From: GWE2-51-13 sp041736705
GTDB lineage: Bacteria > Bacillota_I > Bacilli_A > Erysipelotrichales > Erysipelotrichaceae
NCBI GenBank assembly: GCA_041736705.1
Contig: JBGSTC010000026.1
Location: 5,834 to 69,833, forward strand
Length of the DNA stretch: 64,000 bases
Direction of reading: 5' to 3'
The notes beneath the pieces were generated by a model, which had not been told where the DNA came from, ran no database searches, and saw only the letters and a list, made by a program, of their open reading frames with translations. How positions within the stretch are numbered: position 1 is the stretch's first letter; the number at the start of each line of letters is the position of its first letter. Shown in pieces: positions 45,395 through 53,622 of the stretch. The translations under genes and the position numbers were made by a program.

Positions 45395-45654
45395 AGACTT
45401 CTTTCAACCGCACTTTCGATCCGCGCTTTGATCGTATAATCCAACGCACCCTTATCTTCCAAGTTCAAAATACAGGAAGTGATTCCTTTTTCATTCAAGG
45501 TTTGCATCGCGACTTTACGGATTTGTTTCCCGAATTGAAGCATGACCACGCTTTTCAAACGGATTTCAATCTCTTCTTTGGGATTGGGCAGAATCTGGAC
45601 ATAGATGTCGTTGGATTCCAGTGTCCCGGCTTGTGCGGGCTTTTCGATTCTCAT
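45388..45654 (-). CDS. citD: Citrate lyase acyl carrier protein (gamma subunit)
   Basis: An 88-residue carrier. AQAGTLESNDIYV contains Ser14, the attachment site for the phosphoribosyl-dephospho-CoA group. The start at 45654 is chosen because AAAGGAGGG lies upstream and the ATG overlaps the citXG stop (ATGA); the longer frame extends into citXG. It connects citXG and citE. Confidence 0.96.
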   Translation of the reverse strand: MRIEKPAQAGTLESNDIYVQILPNPKEEIEIRLKSVVMLQFGKQIRKVAMQTLNEKGITSCILNLEDKGALDYTIKARIESAVERSLC

Positions 45655-46925
45655 AGGTTTCCCTCCTTTGTTAGCGCTAAGTAGAGATAAATCACGATGG
45701 CCAAGACATCCGCGCTTCCGCCGCCGCTTAACTTGCGTGAGACGCACTCCTCGCTGAATGTTTGCCATGCCTCTTCGTCTTGGTCGATATGCTTAGATGC
45801 TTGTTTCTGATACCAGTTTAATCCGTCCAATCCGCCGCGTTTCAATACCGTGGTATCTTGAAGCGTGCTCATGATATACAACAATGTCTTCACCATGGCA
45901 TGGTTCATATCGTTTGTCCGACTCATTTCCTCCGTGAAAAACGGTTGATAATCATTGAGTACAGAGCTCATCCCATCCATCACCAAGCCTCTTATCCCGC
46001 CGATGCCATGGGATCGATGCCAACGTAAACCGACGGTCGTCGGTTGAAGTTCCTCGTTGAAGTCTTCTTTGATCGGCTCGGCCAGAGGTCGAATCGTCTG
46101 AGCTAAGTTTCTTCGATCCGGGTTGATCCGTAGGGCTGTGATCAGGATTAAGAAGAGGAAGATCGCGCCTTTGTGGGTGTTTTTCCCATGGGTCGAGCGA
46201 AACATCGCTTCTTCCATGGATTGGCCGATCGTGCGCAGCTTCGTAAATAGATGTGGATCGCCGATATCCAACCCAACCACATCCTCGATGAATGGGGATA
46301 AAGCGTCGATGCTTGCGATGAACGTCTGTGCATCCATATCGTTGTGCGACCCGGTAGTGAACGGGGTCACCAAGCCGAACTTTGGCGAACAGCTCAGTTC
46401 CGCGAGTAGAGCGTATCTAAACATTTCACTCGTACTTGCTTTGACATACTCCAGAATTGACCGATGGTAAAAATCAATCAGTTCATGAAGGGGATGCCTT
46501 TGGGATCGGACACAAACCTGCGCGATCTCTTCGCAAAGGAAACACTTCCGCATTCCCATCCCCAAATCGCTGCGATGATTGGCCTTGCGTAGGGTCAGTA
46601 CATCGACGTCGACCAGTCGTCCTAAAGGATGACTCTCTTCCAAATCGACCATCCGCTGTTTTAGGGACATCGGATTTTCTTCGAGGATCAAGTAACCCAC
46701 CCTTCCCTCTGACGTCGTCGTCGATGTTTCATGGAGAACATTTGAAGAGGATCGGATGATCTGTTTCATCGTCTCCACGACATAGAAGGTATCCGGCGTG
46801 TGCTTTTGATTCCCCGGGTAATTCGCCCGAACCACGACCAATGAATGTCCGTAACGTTCAAGGAGACGACGTTGAAACGACGCCCTTTCTTCACGGTCGG
46901 ATAGTACGTTAGTGTTTTCGGTCAT
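45651..46925 (-). CDS. citXG: CitX-CitG fusion: prosthetic group transferase and synthase
   Basis: A 424-residue bifunctional protein. Residues about 1-150 match CitX, which attaches the prosthetic group to CitD (ERYGHSLVVVRANYPG, HPLGRLVDVDVL). Residues about 160-424 match CitG, triphosphoribosyl-dephospho-CoA synthase (SPKFGLVTPFTTGSHNDMD, STHGKNTHKGAIF, LRWHRSHGIGGIRG). Fused CitXG occurs in several lactic acid bacteria and enterobacteria relatives. It overlaps both citC (17 bases) and citD (4 bases). Confidence 0.93.
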   Translation of the reverse strand: MTENTNVLSDREERASFQRRLLERYGHSLVVVRANYPGNQKHTPDTFYVVETMKQIIRSSSNVLHETSTTTSEGRVGYLILEENPMSLKQRMVDLEESHPLGRLVDVDVLTLRKANHRSDLGMGMRKCFLCEEIAQVCVRSQRHPLHELIDFYHRSILEYVKASTSEMFRYALLAELSCSPKFGLVTPFTTGSHNDMDAQTFIASIDALSPFIEDVVGLDIGDPHLFTKLRTIGQSMEEAMFRSTHGKNTHKGAIFLFLILITALRINPDRRNLAQTIRPLAEPIKEDFNEELQPTTVGLRWHRSHGIGGIRGLVMDGMSSVLNDYQPFFTEEMSRTNDMNHAMVKTLLYIMSTLQDTTVLKRGGLDGLNWYQKQASKHIDQDEEAWQTFSEECVSRKLSGGGSADVLAIVIYLYLALTKEGNL

Positions 46926-47934
46926 GTTTCTTCAACTCGTCGATGACTTCCGTCGCGTTTTTCAGATATTCGAAGGTCGATGAAGGAACGTATTTCTCCA
47001 ACTCTTCCCACTTGTCTTCTTTAAGAAGCCGACGGACGATCGAGGCGCTGATGATCCCTTGTTCATTGGATAAACGCGGGATAACCACGAGTTCGATCCC
47101 ATAATCAGGCAGAATCCTCTTCATCGTCTCATTGTATTGGTTGGTCATCGGATCCAGGGGTTCTTCCCCGACGAATCGTTTCGTGATGTTGAGTTTTTTG
47201 AACCATTTCCCGAAAATCGTGACGTCGAGTGTTGCGTAGATCGCGAAGGAATTCTGAAGGTCCCGCAGGAAATAGTTGGGGAAGGTGGCTTGGCTGATGA
47301 TGTATTTTCCCGACGGGATGAGGATGACATTGTTTAGGTGTTTGGTCCCCTCCTGAAACATCCTAAAGCGGTCTATGAAGGGAAAGGAAGACGCTTCTTC
47401 TTCGACCACGAAGATAAGGAGTTGTTGGACGGACTTCGCAGCGGTTTCGATCAGGTATTGGTGACCGAGGGTGAACGGGTTCCCGTTCATGACGATCGCT
47501 CCGTTCTCCTTGTCGCTAAGTCCATAGGTCTCATTTAGTCTACGGATATACTCCACTATCGTTTCCGGTCCTTTCTCCAAAAGAACCACCTCGTCACTCG
47601 CCGCGACGTCGTCATACCCAAGCGATCTGAAAATCTCACGATTGAAGATTGGGGTAAAAACGAAACTATGGTCGTATCCCTCCTCAAACATCCGATACGT
47701 GACTTCCGTGAGAAGTTTCTGGCTGAACCCTTGGTTTTGATACGCAGAGTCGATCGCGAAGAACTTCAACACGTTTTTTAGTTTACAGGAAGAAGCGATG
47801 ATCTTCCCTTGGTCAAGCAGGACGACGGCGAAATCGACTTCATCCAAGGTGAACGAGAAGCGTGACAGAAAAGAACGCAACGATTCACGTTGTCTTTCGT
47901 TCTCTAGGTTCAGGATGCGGAGGGTTTCGTCCAT
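46909..47934 (-). CDS. citC: Citrate lyase ligase (acetate:SH-citrate lyase ligase)
   Basis: A 341-residue enzyme that acetylates the citrate lyase prosthetic group with ATP. The N-terminal GNAT-like domain includes SAYQNQGFSQKLLTEV. The nucleotidyltransferase part has AIVMNGNPFTLGHQYLIE with the HxGH-type motif. C-terminal ISASIVRRLLKEDKWEEL fits the family. It is separated from citM by 11 bases and overlaps citXG. Confidence 0.95.
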   Translation of the reverse strand: MDETLRILNLENERQRESLRSFLSRFSFTLDEVDFAVVLLDQGKIIASSCKLKNVLKFFAIDSAYQNQGFSQKLLTEVTYRMFEEGYDHSFVFTPIFNREIFRSLGYDDVAASDEVVLLEKGPETIVEYIRRLNETYGLSDKENGAIVMNGNPFTLGHQYLIETAAKSVQQLLIFVVEEEASSFPFIDRFRMFQEGTKHLNNVILIPSGKYIISQATFPNYFLRDLQNSFAIYATLDVTIFGKWFKKLNITKRFVGEEPLDPMTNQYNETMKRILPDYGIELVVIPRLSNEQGIISASIVRRLLKEDKWEELEKYVPSSTFEYLKNATEVIDELKKHDRKH

Positions 47935-47945
47935 ACTGTCCTCTG

Positions 47946-49127
47946 TTATTGGTTGCGGGCGATCTTGGATTGGATCGCGGATTTCATGACTTCGGCCGCC
48001 ACGGTCGATGCGACACGCGGATCGAAAGCGGAGGGGATGACATAGTCGGGGCGAAGTTGATCATCGCGAATCAGCGAAGCCAAGCCGACCGCAGCCGCCA
48101 TTTTCATTTCTTCGGTGATCTTGCTTGCCTGACAATCCAAGGCACCACGGAAGAGTCCGGGAAACGCCAGCACGTTATTGACTTGGTTCGGATAATCCGA
48201 ACGTCCCGTTCCGACGACGGTCGCCCCCCCGGCGATCGCTTCGTCATAGGTGATTTCAGGTTCGGGGTTCGCCATTGCGAAAACGATGGCGTCTTTCTTC
48301 ATGGTCGATACCATGGCGGAAGTCACCAAGCGCGGTGCGGAAACACCGATGAACACATCCGCATCGACCAAGGCTTGCGCCAGGGTATGATGGTCGTTGT
48401 TTGGATTCACGATGTCGAGAAGTTCTTGGGTCAGAAAATCATGGGAATCGAACTGGTCGCGATGCAGGATCCCGTCTTTATTGAAGGCGACGATTTCCTT
48501 GACGCCCAGTCGATGAAGCATGCGGATGATCGAACTCCCCGCCGCTCCGGCACCCGAAACCACCGCTTTGACTTCGTTGAAGTCTTTCTTCACGAGTTTC
48601 AAGGCGTTGATCAATCCGGCTGCGACCACGATCGCCGTTCCGTGTTGGTCATCATGAAAGACCGGGATATCCAATTCACGGATCAAAGTTCGTTCGATTT
48701 CGACACAACGGGGGGCGGAAATGTCTTCGAGATTGATCCCGCCGAATCCGGGGGCGATGGCTTTACAGATGGCGATGATTTCTTTGGGATCCTTAGTATC
48801 CAACGCGATCGGAATTGCATCGACCCCTGCGAAAGCCTTAAACAAGGCGCATTTCCCTTCCATGACCGGTAGACTGGCCTTAGGACCGATATCACCCAAG
48901 CCCAAGACCGCCGTTCCATCGGTGACGACGGCGACGGTGTTGCCTTTCCAAGTGTATTTATAGACATCTTGCGGATTCTCGGCGATCGCTAGACAAGGCT
49001 TCGCCACGCCCGGCGTATACGCCAGACTTAACTCGGCGTTATTTGTGATCGGCGCCTTCAATTCCGTGGCGATTTTCCCTCGCCACTCTTCATGTTTCTT
49101 TAGTGATTCTTCATAGATGTTCGCCAT
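47946..49127 (-). CDS. citM: Malic enzyme family protein, probable oxaloacetate decarboxylase CitM
   Basis: A 393-residue short malic enzyme. Motifs: SLAYTPGVAKPCLAI, LGDIGPKASLPVMEGK, VFHDDQHGTAIV with metal and substrate ligands, and the NAD-binding VSGAGAAGSSIIRML. Malic enzymes of this type either oxidise malate or decarboxylate oxaloacetate. Because it is first in a citrate lyase operon, the CitM role (oxaloacetate to pyruvate), as in lactic acid bacteria, is likely. Start supported by AAGGGAG. Two tandem palindromes lie just upstream. Confidence 0.93.
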   Translation of the reverse strand: MANIYEESLKKHEEWRGKIATELKAPITNNAELSLAYTPGVAKPCLAIAENPQDVYKYTWKGNTVAVVTDGTAVLGLGDIGPKASLPVMEGKCALFKAFAGVDAIPIALDTKDPKEIIAICKAIAPGFGGINLEDISAPRCVEIERTLIRELDIPVFHDDQHGTAIVVAAGLINALKLVKKDFNEVKAVVSGAGAAGSSIIRMLHRLGVKEIVAFNKDGILHRDQFDSHDFLTQELLDIVNPNNDHHTLAQALVDADVFIGVSAPRLVTSAMVSTMKKDAIVFAMANPEPEITYDEAIAGGATVVGTGRSDYPNQVNNVLAFPGLFRGALDCQASKITEEMKMAAAVGLASLIRDDQLRPDYVIPSAFDPRVASTVAAEVMKSAIQSKIARNQ

Positions 49128-49187
49128 AATTTCTCCCTTTACTTGCTTTTATCAAGATCCTAGTTTCAAACCGAGTCGAATTCTCTA

Positions 49188-49254
49188 AAGTTTGTGACTT
49201 ACAGGTAACAAACTTCGTTTTTTCCCAAGTTTGTGACTTACAAGTAACAAACTT
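49188..49254. repeat. Two tandem 28-bp palindromes upstream of citM
   Basis: Units at 49188-49215 and 49227-49254 are 28 bases each, differ at one base, and repeat every 39 bases. Each is itself nearly palindromic, with arms AAGTTTGT and ACAAACTT and a core GACTTACAAGTAAC. They lie between a TATAAT box (minus strand, 49300-49295) and the citM start, where a repressor would block transcription. The core is like the palindromes bound by HxlR-type regulators, but that assignment is only a suggestion; no HxlR gene is in the window. Confidence 0.7.
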
Positions 49255-49294
49255 TCTGATGTCATCCAAGATCGATGTTTCCATCCCTCTTTCC

Positions 49295-49300
49295 ATTATA
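49295..49300 (-). promoter_or_regulatory. -10 box of the citrate operon
   Basis: A TATAAT hexamer on the minus strand, about 170 bases before citM. No good -35 box is seen at 17 bases, which fits an activator-dependent or weak promoter. The tandem palindromes lie downstream of it. Confidence 0.5.
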
Positions 49301-49368
49301 CCGTCGAACTTGCCTTTCCTTGCTTCTTTTTCTCAATCCGGTGTCAATAAAGATGGATAAGGAGAGTC

Positions 49369-49391
49369 GAAAAAAGTCCTAAGCGGACTTT
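49369..49391 (-). terminator. Terminator overlapping the PTS gene stop codon
   Basis: Stem AAAGTCC/GGACTTT, loop TAAGC and six T on the minus strand; the stop codon is inside the hairpin. Confidence 0.85.
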
Positions 49392-50941
49392 GTTTCAACG
49401 ATCGGCAATTGTTTCTTCAACTTCATGACTTCTTCCCACAACATATGGCTTGGAGCGCCATAGGACAAGGAATAACCGGCACGGGTCTCCACGATCCGGC
49501 TGACATCGTAGTGATGGATCTTCGAGAAGTCGATGACGGAACGGTTATAGACTTGGACGGTCAGTTTGGTCGGTGCCGCATGGATCATCCGGATGTTGTC
49601 GATCCCGCCGACGCTCGCCAGGAAAGCACTCAGGCGATGTTCAAGCTCGTTGACATCGACTAAGTTAACGGCGCCTTTACGGAAGTAATAGGTCGTCGCT
49701 GCCAAGTAAAGCAATCCGGTGATCGATCCGGCCAAGACGATGATCAGTAAGGATTTCATCAAGTCGACGTTTCGCCAATAGACGATCATGTCGATGATGG
49801 ATCCCGGTGTGGCGGTCAGCGGATTTCCGCTAAAGGTATAGCCAAGATAGACGTTCAGTGCCTCGAAGAGGGCGAAGATCGATCCGGTCATCAAGAGATG
49901 GAAGATGAATAACAGCGGGGCGCTAACCAAAAGGAAGATTTCCAAAGGAAGCAAGGTACCGGAAATGGCGGAAACCAAACCGGCGAGGATGAAGAAGAGA
50001 CGATAACGGCGACGTTCCATTTTATCGGTATACACGCCATAGATCCCCGCCAACATCGAGGGAACCGCGAAAATATTAAGGACGAAGTACGGGGTGATCA
50101 ACCGACCGGCACCCAGACCGAAGATGGAATAGGAAGTTTGCGATATCCAGACATTGATGTCGCCCAGAAACGTCTGCCCGAAGGGATTGATCCATGTACC
50201 GCCCAACCCGGTGAACCAAAACAAACCGCGTAACAGACCGCTCATGTTGAGTACCGCATACAAACGATCGAGAATCCCATACATGAAGAGGTTGATCGGA
50301 TTATTCAAGTCTTCCGACAAGAAGGTGAACATCGAAACGCTGCCGCGGATGAACCACGGCCAGAAGAAAGCGATGATGGCGCCGGCGAGCATACTGAAGA
50401 ATACGGTGTTGATGGCCGCTTGGACGTTACGATCGATAAAACCCAACGCCCCGTAGGTGAACCGGTTGCGGGAACTGTGATAGGACCAACGTGTGATCGA
50501 CAAGACGATGACTAAACCGACAATCCCGGTTTGAAGCGGGGTCAGGATGCCGGTCGTCGTCGAATCCATCAATGTCGAAGCATCGACCTGGATCCCGAGA
50601 AGGGCATAATAGGCTTGGGAAGGTAGGTTGGTCGGCGCGAAGAACATCGTGACCACGTGAAACATGACATATCCTAAAATCCCGGTGAATACGACGACGG
50701 AGTCGTCATAGCGTTTCGCCAGGGCTTTGATCAAAATCAACATCGGGAAGTTCATGATGATGAATCCGCCGAAATATCGAAACATTTCAGCGATTTGAAT
50801 CACCAAGGCATTGTTGATGTTGAAAATTGTGTTAAAATTCGGATTCAGGATGACGCCGCTCAATCCCATGAACACCATCGCCAGGAAAAGAACCTGTAGA
50901 GGGAATTGTAGGATTTCAATGAGCGTATACCATCTTCTCAT
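49379..50941 (-). CDS. PTS EIICB-like membrane protein lacking the catalytic cysteine
   Basis: A 520-residue protein related to glucose-family PTS transporters. The EIIC part (about 1-430) has ten or so membrane helices. The segment that reads GITEPIEF in true EIIC proteins reads GTLLPLEIF. The C-terminal EIIB-like domain (about 435-510) has IHAAPTKLTVQV where active IIB has DACITRLRV, so the phosphorylated cysteine is replaced by alanine (Ala456). It cannot take part in phosphotransfer by the usual route. It may be a facilitator, a sensor, or a subunit needing another IIB. It is a single gene. Confidence 0.85.
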   Translation of the reverse strand: MRRWYTLIEILQFPLQVLFLAMVFMGLSGVILNPNFNTIFNINNALVIQIAEMFRYFGGFIIMNFPMLILIKALAKRYDDSVVVFTGILGYVMFHVVTMFFAPTNLPSQAYYALLGIQVDASTLMDSTTTGILTPLQTGIVGLVIVLSITRWSYHSSRNRFTYGALGFIDRNVQAAINTVFFSMLAGAIIAFFWPWFIRGSVSMFTFLSEDLNNPINLFMYGILDRLYAVLNMSGLLRGLFWFTGLGGTWINPFGQTFLGDINVWISQTSYSIFGLGAGRLITPYFVLNIFAVPSMLAGIYGVYTDKMERRRYRLFFILAGLVSAISGTLLPLEIFLLVSAPLLFIFHLLMTGSIFALFEALNVYLGYTFSGNPLTATPGSIIDMIVYWRNVDLMKSLLIIVLAGSITGLLYLAATTYYFRKGAVNLVDVNELEHRLSAFLASVGGIDNIRMIHAAPTKLTVQVYNRSVIDFSKIHHYDVSRIVETRAGYSLSYGAPSHMLWEEVMKLKKQLPIVETKSA

Positions 50942-51023
50942 GACATCACCTCGCTTCCTATGATAACATTACTATGGTTCTTGTTCAATGAAAGTCGACC
51001 AAGCGACCCTCAAGGAGATCCCT

Positions 51024-52214
51024 TTGACAAAATCCTCGCTGACGCATGCCAAAAAGAAATTCCATATCGACCGCGGCCTCGTGGTGATTTTGTTTTTACT
51101 GACGCTCTCCAGTCTGATTGCGATCTATGGAGCGCTTCCTCTTTTGCCTCAATGGAAAGACGGCGTCGAACTCTTGGCGAAACAGGTCGTTTGGTACGTC
51201 ATCGGGTATTCATTCCTTGTTTTCCTGATTTTCTTCGGAATCGACCGGCTTTTCACAGGGATCCGGGTCTTCTATTGGATCCTTCTCGGCTTGCTTGTCA
51301 TCCTTTTACTGGATCGCTTCATCAACCTGCCCTTTATCAGCCCGATCAGCGGAACCCGCGCTTGGTATAGCTTCCCTGGGATCGGAACGTTCCAACCCAG
51401 TGAATTCATGAAGATCGTTTTGATCATCATGACCGCCAATGTCGTCCATGAGCATAATCAGTTGAAAACAGAGATGAGCTTCGCGAGCGATTTGAAGCTG
51501 TTCTACAAGATCGCGATCTTCGCTTTCCCCGCCTTACTCCTTATTTTCCTACAACCGGATACCGGCATCCCCGTCATCATCGTCATCGGGATCTTAGCGA
51601 TGTTGGCAGTGAGCGGCGTACGTCGCGAATGGGTCTGGCTTGGCGGCTTGGGATTGGTCGGAGGGATGGCAGGACTTGTCTTCCTCTTCTACTCCTATCC
51701 CGATGTTTTGGCGAAGATCCTCGGCGACGCCTATAAGTTGAATCGTTTCTATGGTTGGCTTCAGACCGAACGCTATATTTCTTCCTTCGGACTTCAGTTG
51801 TATCAGGGAATGTTGGCGATCGGGTCGGGAGGCTGGTTCGGCCATGGATTGGCCACGAAACTCGTCACGATCCTCGAACCTCAGAACGACTTCATCTTCG
51901 CCGTCATCGGACAGGATTTCGGATTCTTGGGAACTTCCTTCGTTCTCTTCCTGAGCTTGGCTTTGGACCTCAAACTCGCAAGTATCGCCCTTCAATATAA
52001 GGAGCCGCGCGAGCGATACATGGTCGCCGGCATTCTGGGGATGATCTTCTATCAGCAAATCCAAAACATGGGGATGATCGTCGGCTTGTTGCCGATCACC
52101 GGAATCACGCTTCCGCTGATTTCATCCGGCGGATCCTCGTTATTGTCGTATATGTTGCCTCTGGCGATCATCTTCCATATGAGCAGTGAAAATAAAAACC
52201 GAAGGATGCATTGA
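51024..52214 (+). CDS. RodA/FtsW-type SEDS peptidoglycan polymerase
   Basis: About 396 residues with ten membrane helices. Conserved SEDS segments are GTRAWYSFPGIGTFQPSEFMK, shown in part as GIGTFQPSEFMKI, the extracellular EPQNDFIFAVIGQDFGFLG with the catalytic Asp, and the C-terminal LPITGITLPLISSGGSS. It polymerises glycan strands with a partner transpeptidase; RodA (elongation) is slightly favoured. The TTG at 51024 is chosen since AAGGAG lies 6 bases upstream; the ATG at 50988 has no site. Gene is divergent from the PTS gene. Its presence implies wall synthesis. Confidence 0.88.
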   Translation: MTKSSLTHAKKKFHIDRGLVVILFLLTLSSLIAIYGALPLLPQWKDGVELLAKQVVWYVIGYSFLVFLIFFGIDRLFTGIRVFYWILLGLLVILLLDRFINLPFISPISGTRAWYSFPGIGTFQPSEFMKIVLIIMTANVVHEHNQLKTEMSFASDLKLFYKIAIFAFPALLLIFLQPDTGIPVIIVIGILAMLAVSGVRREWVWLGGLGLVGGMAGLVFLFYSYPDVLAKILGDAYKLNRFYGWLQTERYISSFGLQLYQGMLAIGSGGWFGHGLATKLVTILEPQNDFIFAVIGQDFGFLGTSFVLFLSLALDLKLASIALQYKEPRERYMVAGILGMIFYQQIQNMGMIVGLLPITGITLPLISSGGSSLLSYMLPLAIIFHMSSENKNRRMH

Positions 52215-52222
52215 TCCTTCGG
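52191..52222 (-). terminator. Terminator after nadK, lying in the end of the rodA-like gene
   Basis: Stem CCGAAGGAT/ATCCTTCGG, loop GCATTG; on the minus strand it is followed by TTTTTATTTT. It also includes the stop region of the convergent SEDS gene. Confidence 0.85.
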
Positions 52223-53005
52223 CTAGAACAGACTCTTTAAGCGTTGTAAGTACGGGATTTTCTTATAATGGGCGAAACGGATCGATTTCGTACACGCTCT
52301 GCACTCGATGGCTTTGACCCCGATCATTTCCGTATAGAGATGGTCGTAACACAGGATCGCTTTCTCGAAATCATGACTCTCAAGACGGATCACCCCGTCT
52401 TTTTTGATGATCAACGGTGAACCCAGGGAACGATAGGCTTGGTGGTGGATCCCGGTGATTTCCGTCAACTGAAGGAAATCCAATCCTTCGTGAAGGATCG
52501 CACCGCCGGCGGAACGGTTATAAGCCGTACTTCCCGCCTGGGAACTGACACACATGCCCGTCCCGCGGAACGTTTCGAAGAATTCGTTGTCGATACGGAT
52601 ATCGATGAGTTGGGTTTGTTTCACGTTCTCGACCCTCATCTCGTTGACGGCGAAATAGTCGTTCAATTTGGTGCCGTTGTAGGTCGTGATTTTCAACAAC
52701 GGAACCTTCTGGATCTGTGCTTCCTTGGTGGAAACATCGCGATAGAACTCTTCCAGGTCGTCCTTGGAGTAGTCCGTGAAGAAACCGAGGGTCCCGGTGT
52801 GGATACCGACGAAGGCGACCTCGTTCAAACGGCTGAATTGACGATGGATCGCGCGTAAAAACGTGCCATCCCCGCCGATCGTGATGACCAATTCGGGGGA
52901 ATCGTTATCACAAACGAAATGAAGCCCGCACAAACGGTCGCTGATTTCTTGCTGTAGCCGGCGTGAATACTCGTCGCCGCGTGTTTCTATGGTGAATCGT
53001 CGCAT
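52223..53005 (-). CDS. nadK: NAD kinase
   Basis: A 260-residue kinase making NADP. The family motif GGDGTFLRAI is at about residues 44-53, with the NAD-binding FAVNEMRV and SQAGSTAYNRSAGGAI (TAYxxSAGG) segments. The protein is short but typical for Gram-positive NadK. It is divergent from the CYTH gene with 55 bases between start codons. Confidence 0.95.
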   Translation of the reverse strand: MRRFTIETRGDEYSRRLQQEISDRLCGLHFVCDNDSPELVITIGGDGTFLRAIHRQFSRLNEVAFVGIHTGTLGFFTDYSKDDLEEFYRDVSTKEAQIQKVPLLKITTYNGTKLNDYFAVNEMRVENVKQTQLIDIRIDNEFFETFRGTGMCVSSQAGSTAYNRSAGGAILHEGLDFLQLTEITGIHHQAYRSLGSPLIIKKDGVIRLESHDFEKAILCYDHLYTEMIGVKAIECRACTKSIRFAHYKKIPYLQRLKSLF

Positions 53006-53060
53006 CTTGTTTCTTCCTTTTGCTCTCTTGTTATTGTATCATGAAGCCGAAGGGAATGGT

Positions 53061-53603
53061 ATGATGCGGACAAATACGGAAATCGAATACAAGACCTTGG
53101 TCACCCGTGATCAATTCGAACGCTTGCTGAGCCATTTTCCTGTGTTCAAAACGGTGACGCAGACCAATACCTATTTCGACACGGTTGATCGTAAGCTCAA
53201 GGAGTTGAAGATGGCTTGCCGGATCCGCGTGAGTGATGAATCGATCGTGGCGACCGTGAAGCACAAGGTGGATCAAGGGGTCATGGAATATGATGTCGAC
53301 CTCGAAGAATTCGATGCGACCGTATTCCGGCGCGACGAGTTTCGAAGATTGTTTGATGAAGTCGGTGTAAGTGAGGCGTTGATCGTGGTTGGAATCGCAA
53401 AAACGGTTCGATCGACTGTCGATGAACCGTTGGGTGAACTCTGTTTTGATCAAAACACCTATCGTGGAATCACGGATTATGAATTGGAATTCGAAGTCAA
53501 GGGGGATCCTGTCGCAGGCTATCGGCGATTCATGGAAATCCTTGAACTTGAAAACATCCCCTATATCCCTTCCATCAGTAAGATGCAACGGGCAACGGCG
53601 TGA
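53061..53603 (+). CDS. CYTH domain protein
   Basis: A 180-residue triphosphate tunnel metalloenzyme-like protein. The N-terminal signature NTEIEYKTLV (ExExK) is present, and basic and acidic residues alternate along strands, such as ACRIRVSDE, EYDVDLEEFD and YELEFEVKG. Substrates may be inorganic triphosphate or thiamine triphosphate. The start is at 53061 with GAAGGG upstream; the frame is open earlier but this would overlap nadK. It ends in a terminator. Confidence 0.88.
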   Translation: MMRTNTEIEYKTLVTRDQFERLLSHFPVFKTVTQTNTYFDTVDRKLKELKMACRIRVSDESIVATVKHKVDQGVMEYDVDLEEFDATVFRRDEFRRLFDEVGVSEALIVVGIAKTVRSTVDEPLGELCFDQNTYRGITDYELEFEVKGDPVAGYRRFMEILELENIPYIPSISKMQRATA

Positions 53604-53622
53604 GGAAACTCACGCTTTTTTA
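53598..53622 (+). terminator. Terminator overlapping the CYTH stop codon
   Basis: Stem GCGTGAG/CTCACGC, loop GAAA, six T. TGA stop is inside the left arm. Confidence 0.88.

Noticed and set aside
47862..48872. A 336-codon open frame on the plus strand opposite citM
   Set aside because: It is the mirror of a strongly coding malic enzyme gene, has no ribosome binding site and no family-like motif.
49188..49254. CRISPR array
   Set aside because: Only two units, an 11-base gap between them, and no cas genes; a palindromic operator pair fits better.
49111..49296. A 61-codon frame containing KFVTCKSQT twice
   Set aside because: The repeated peptide is just the translation of the two palindromic DNA repeats; it overlaps the citM start and has no family.
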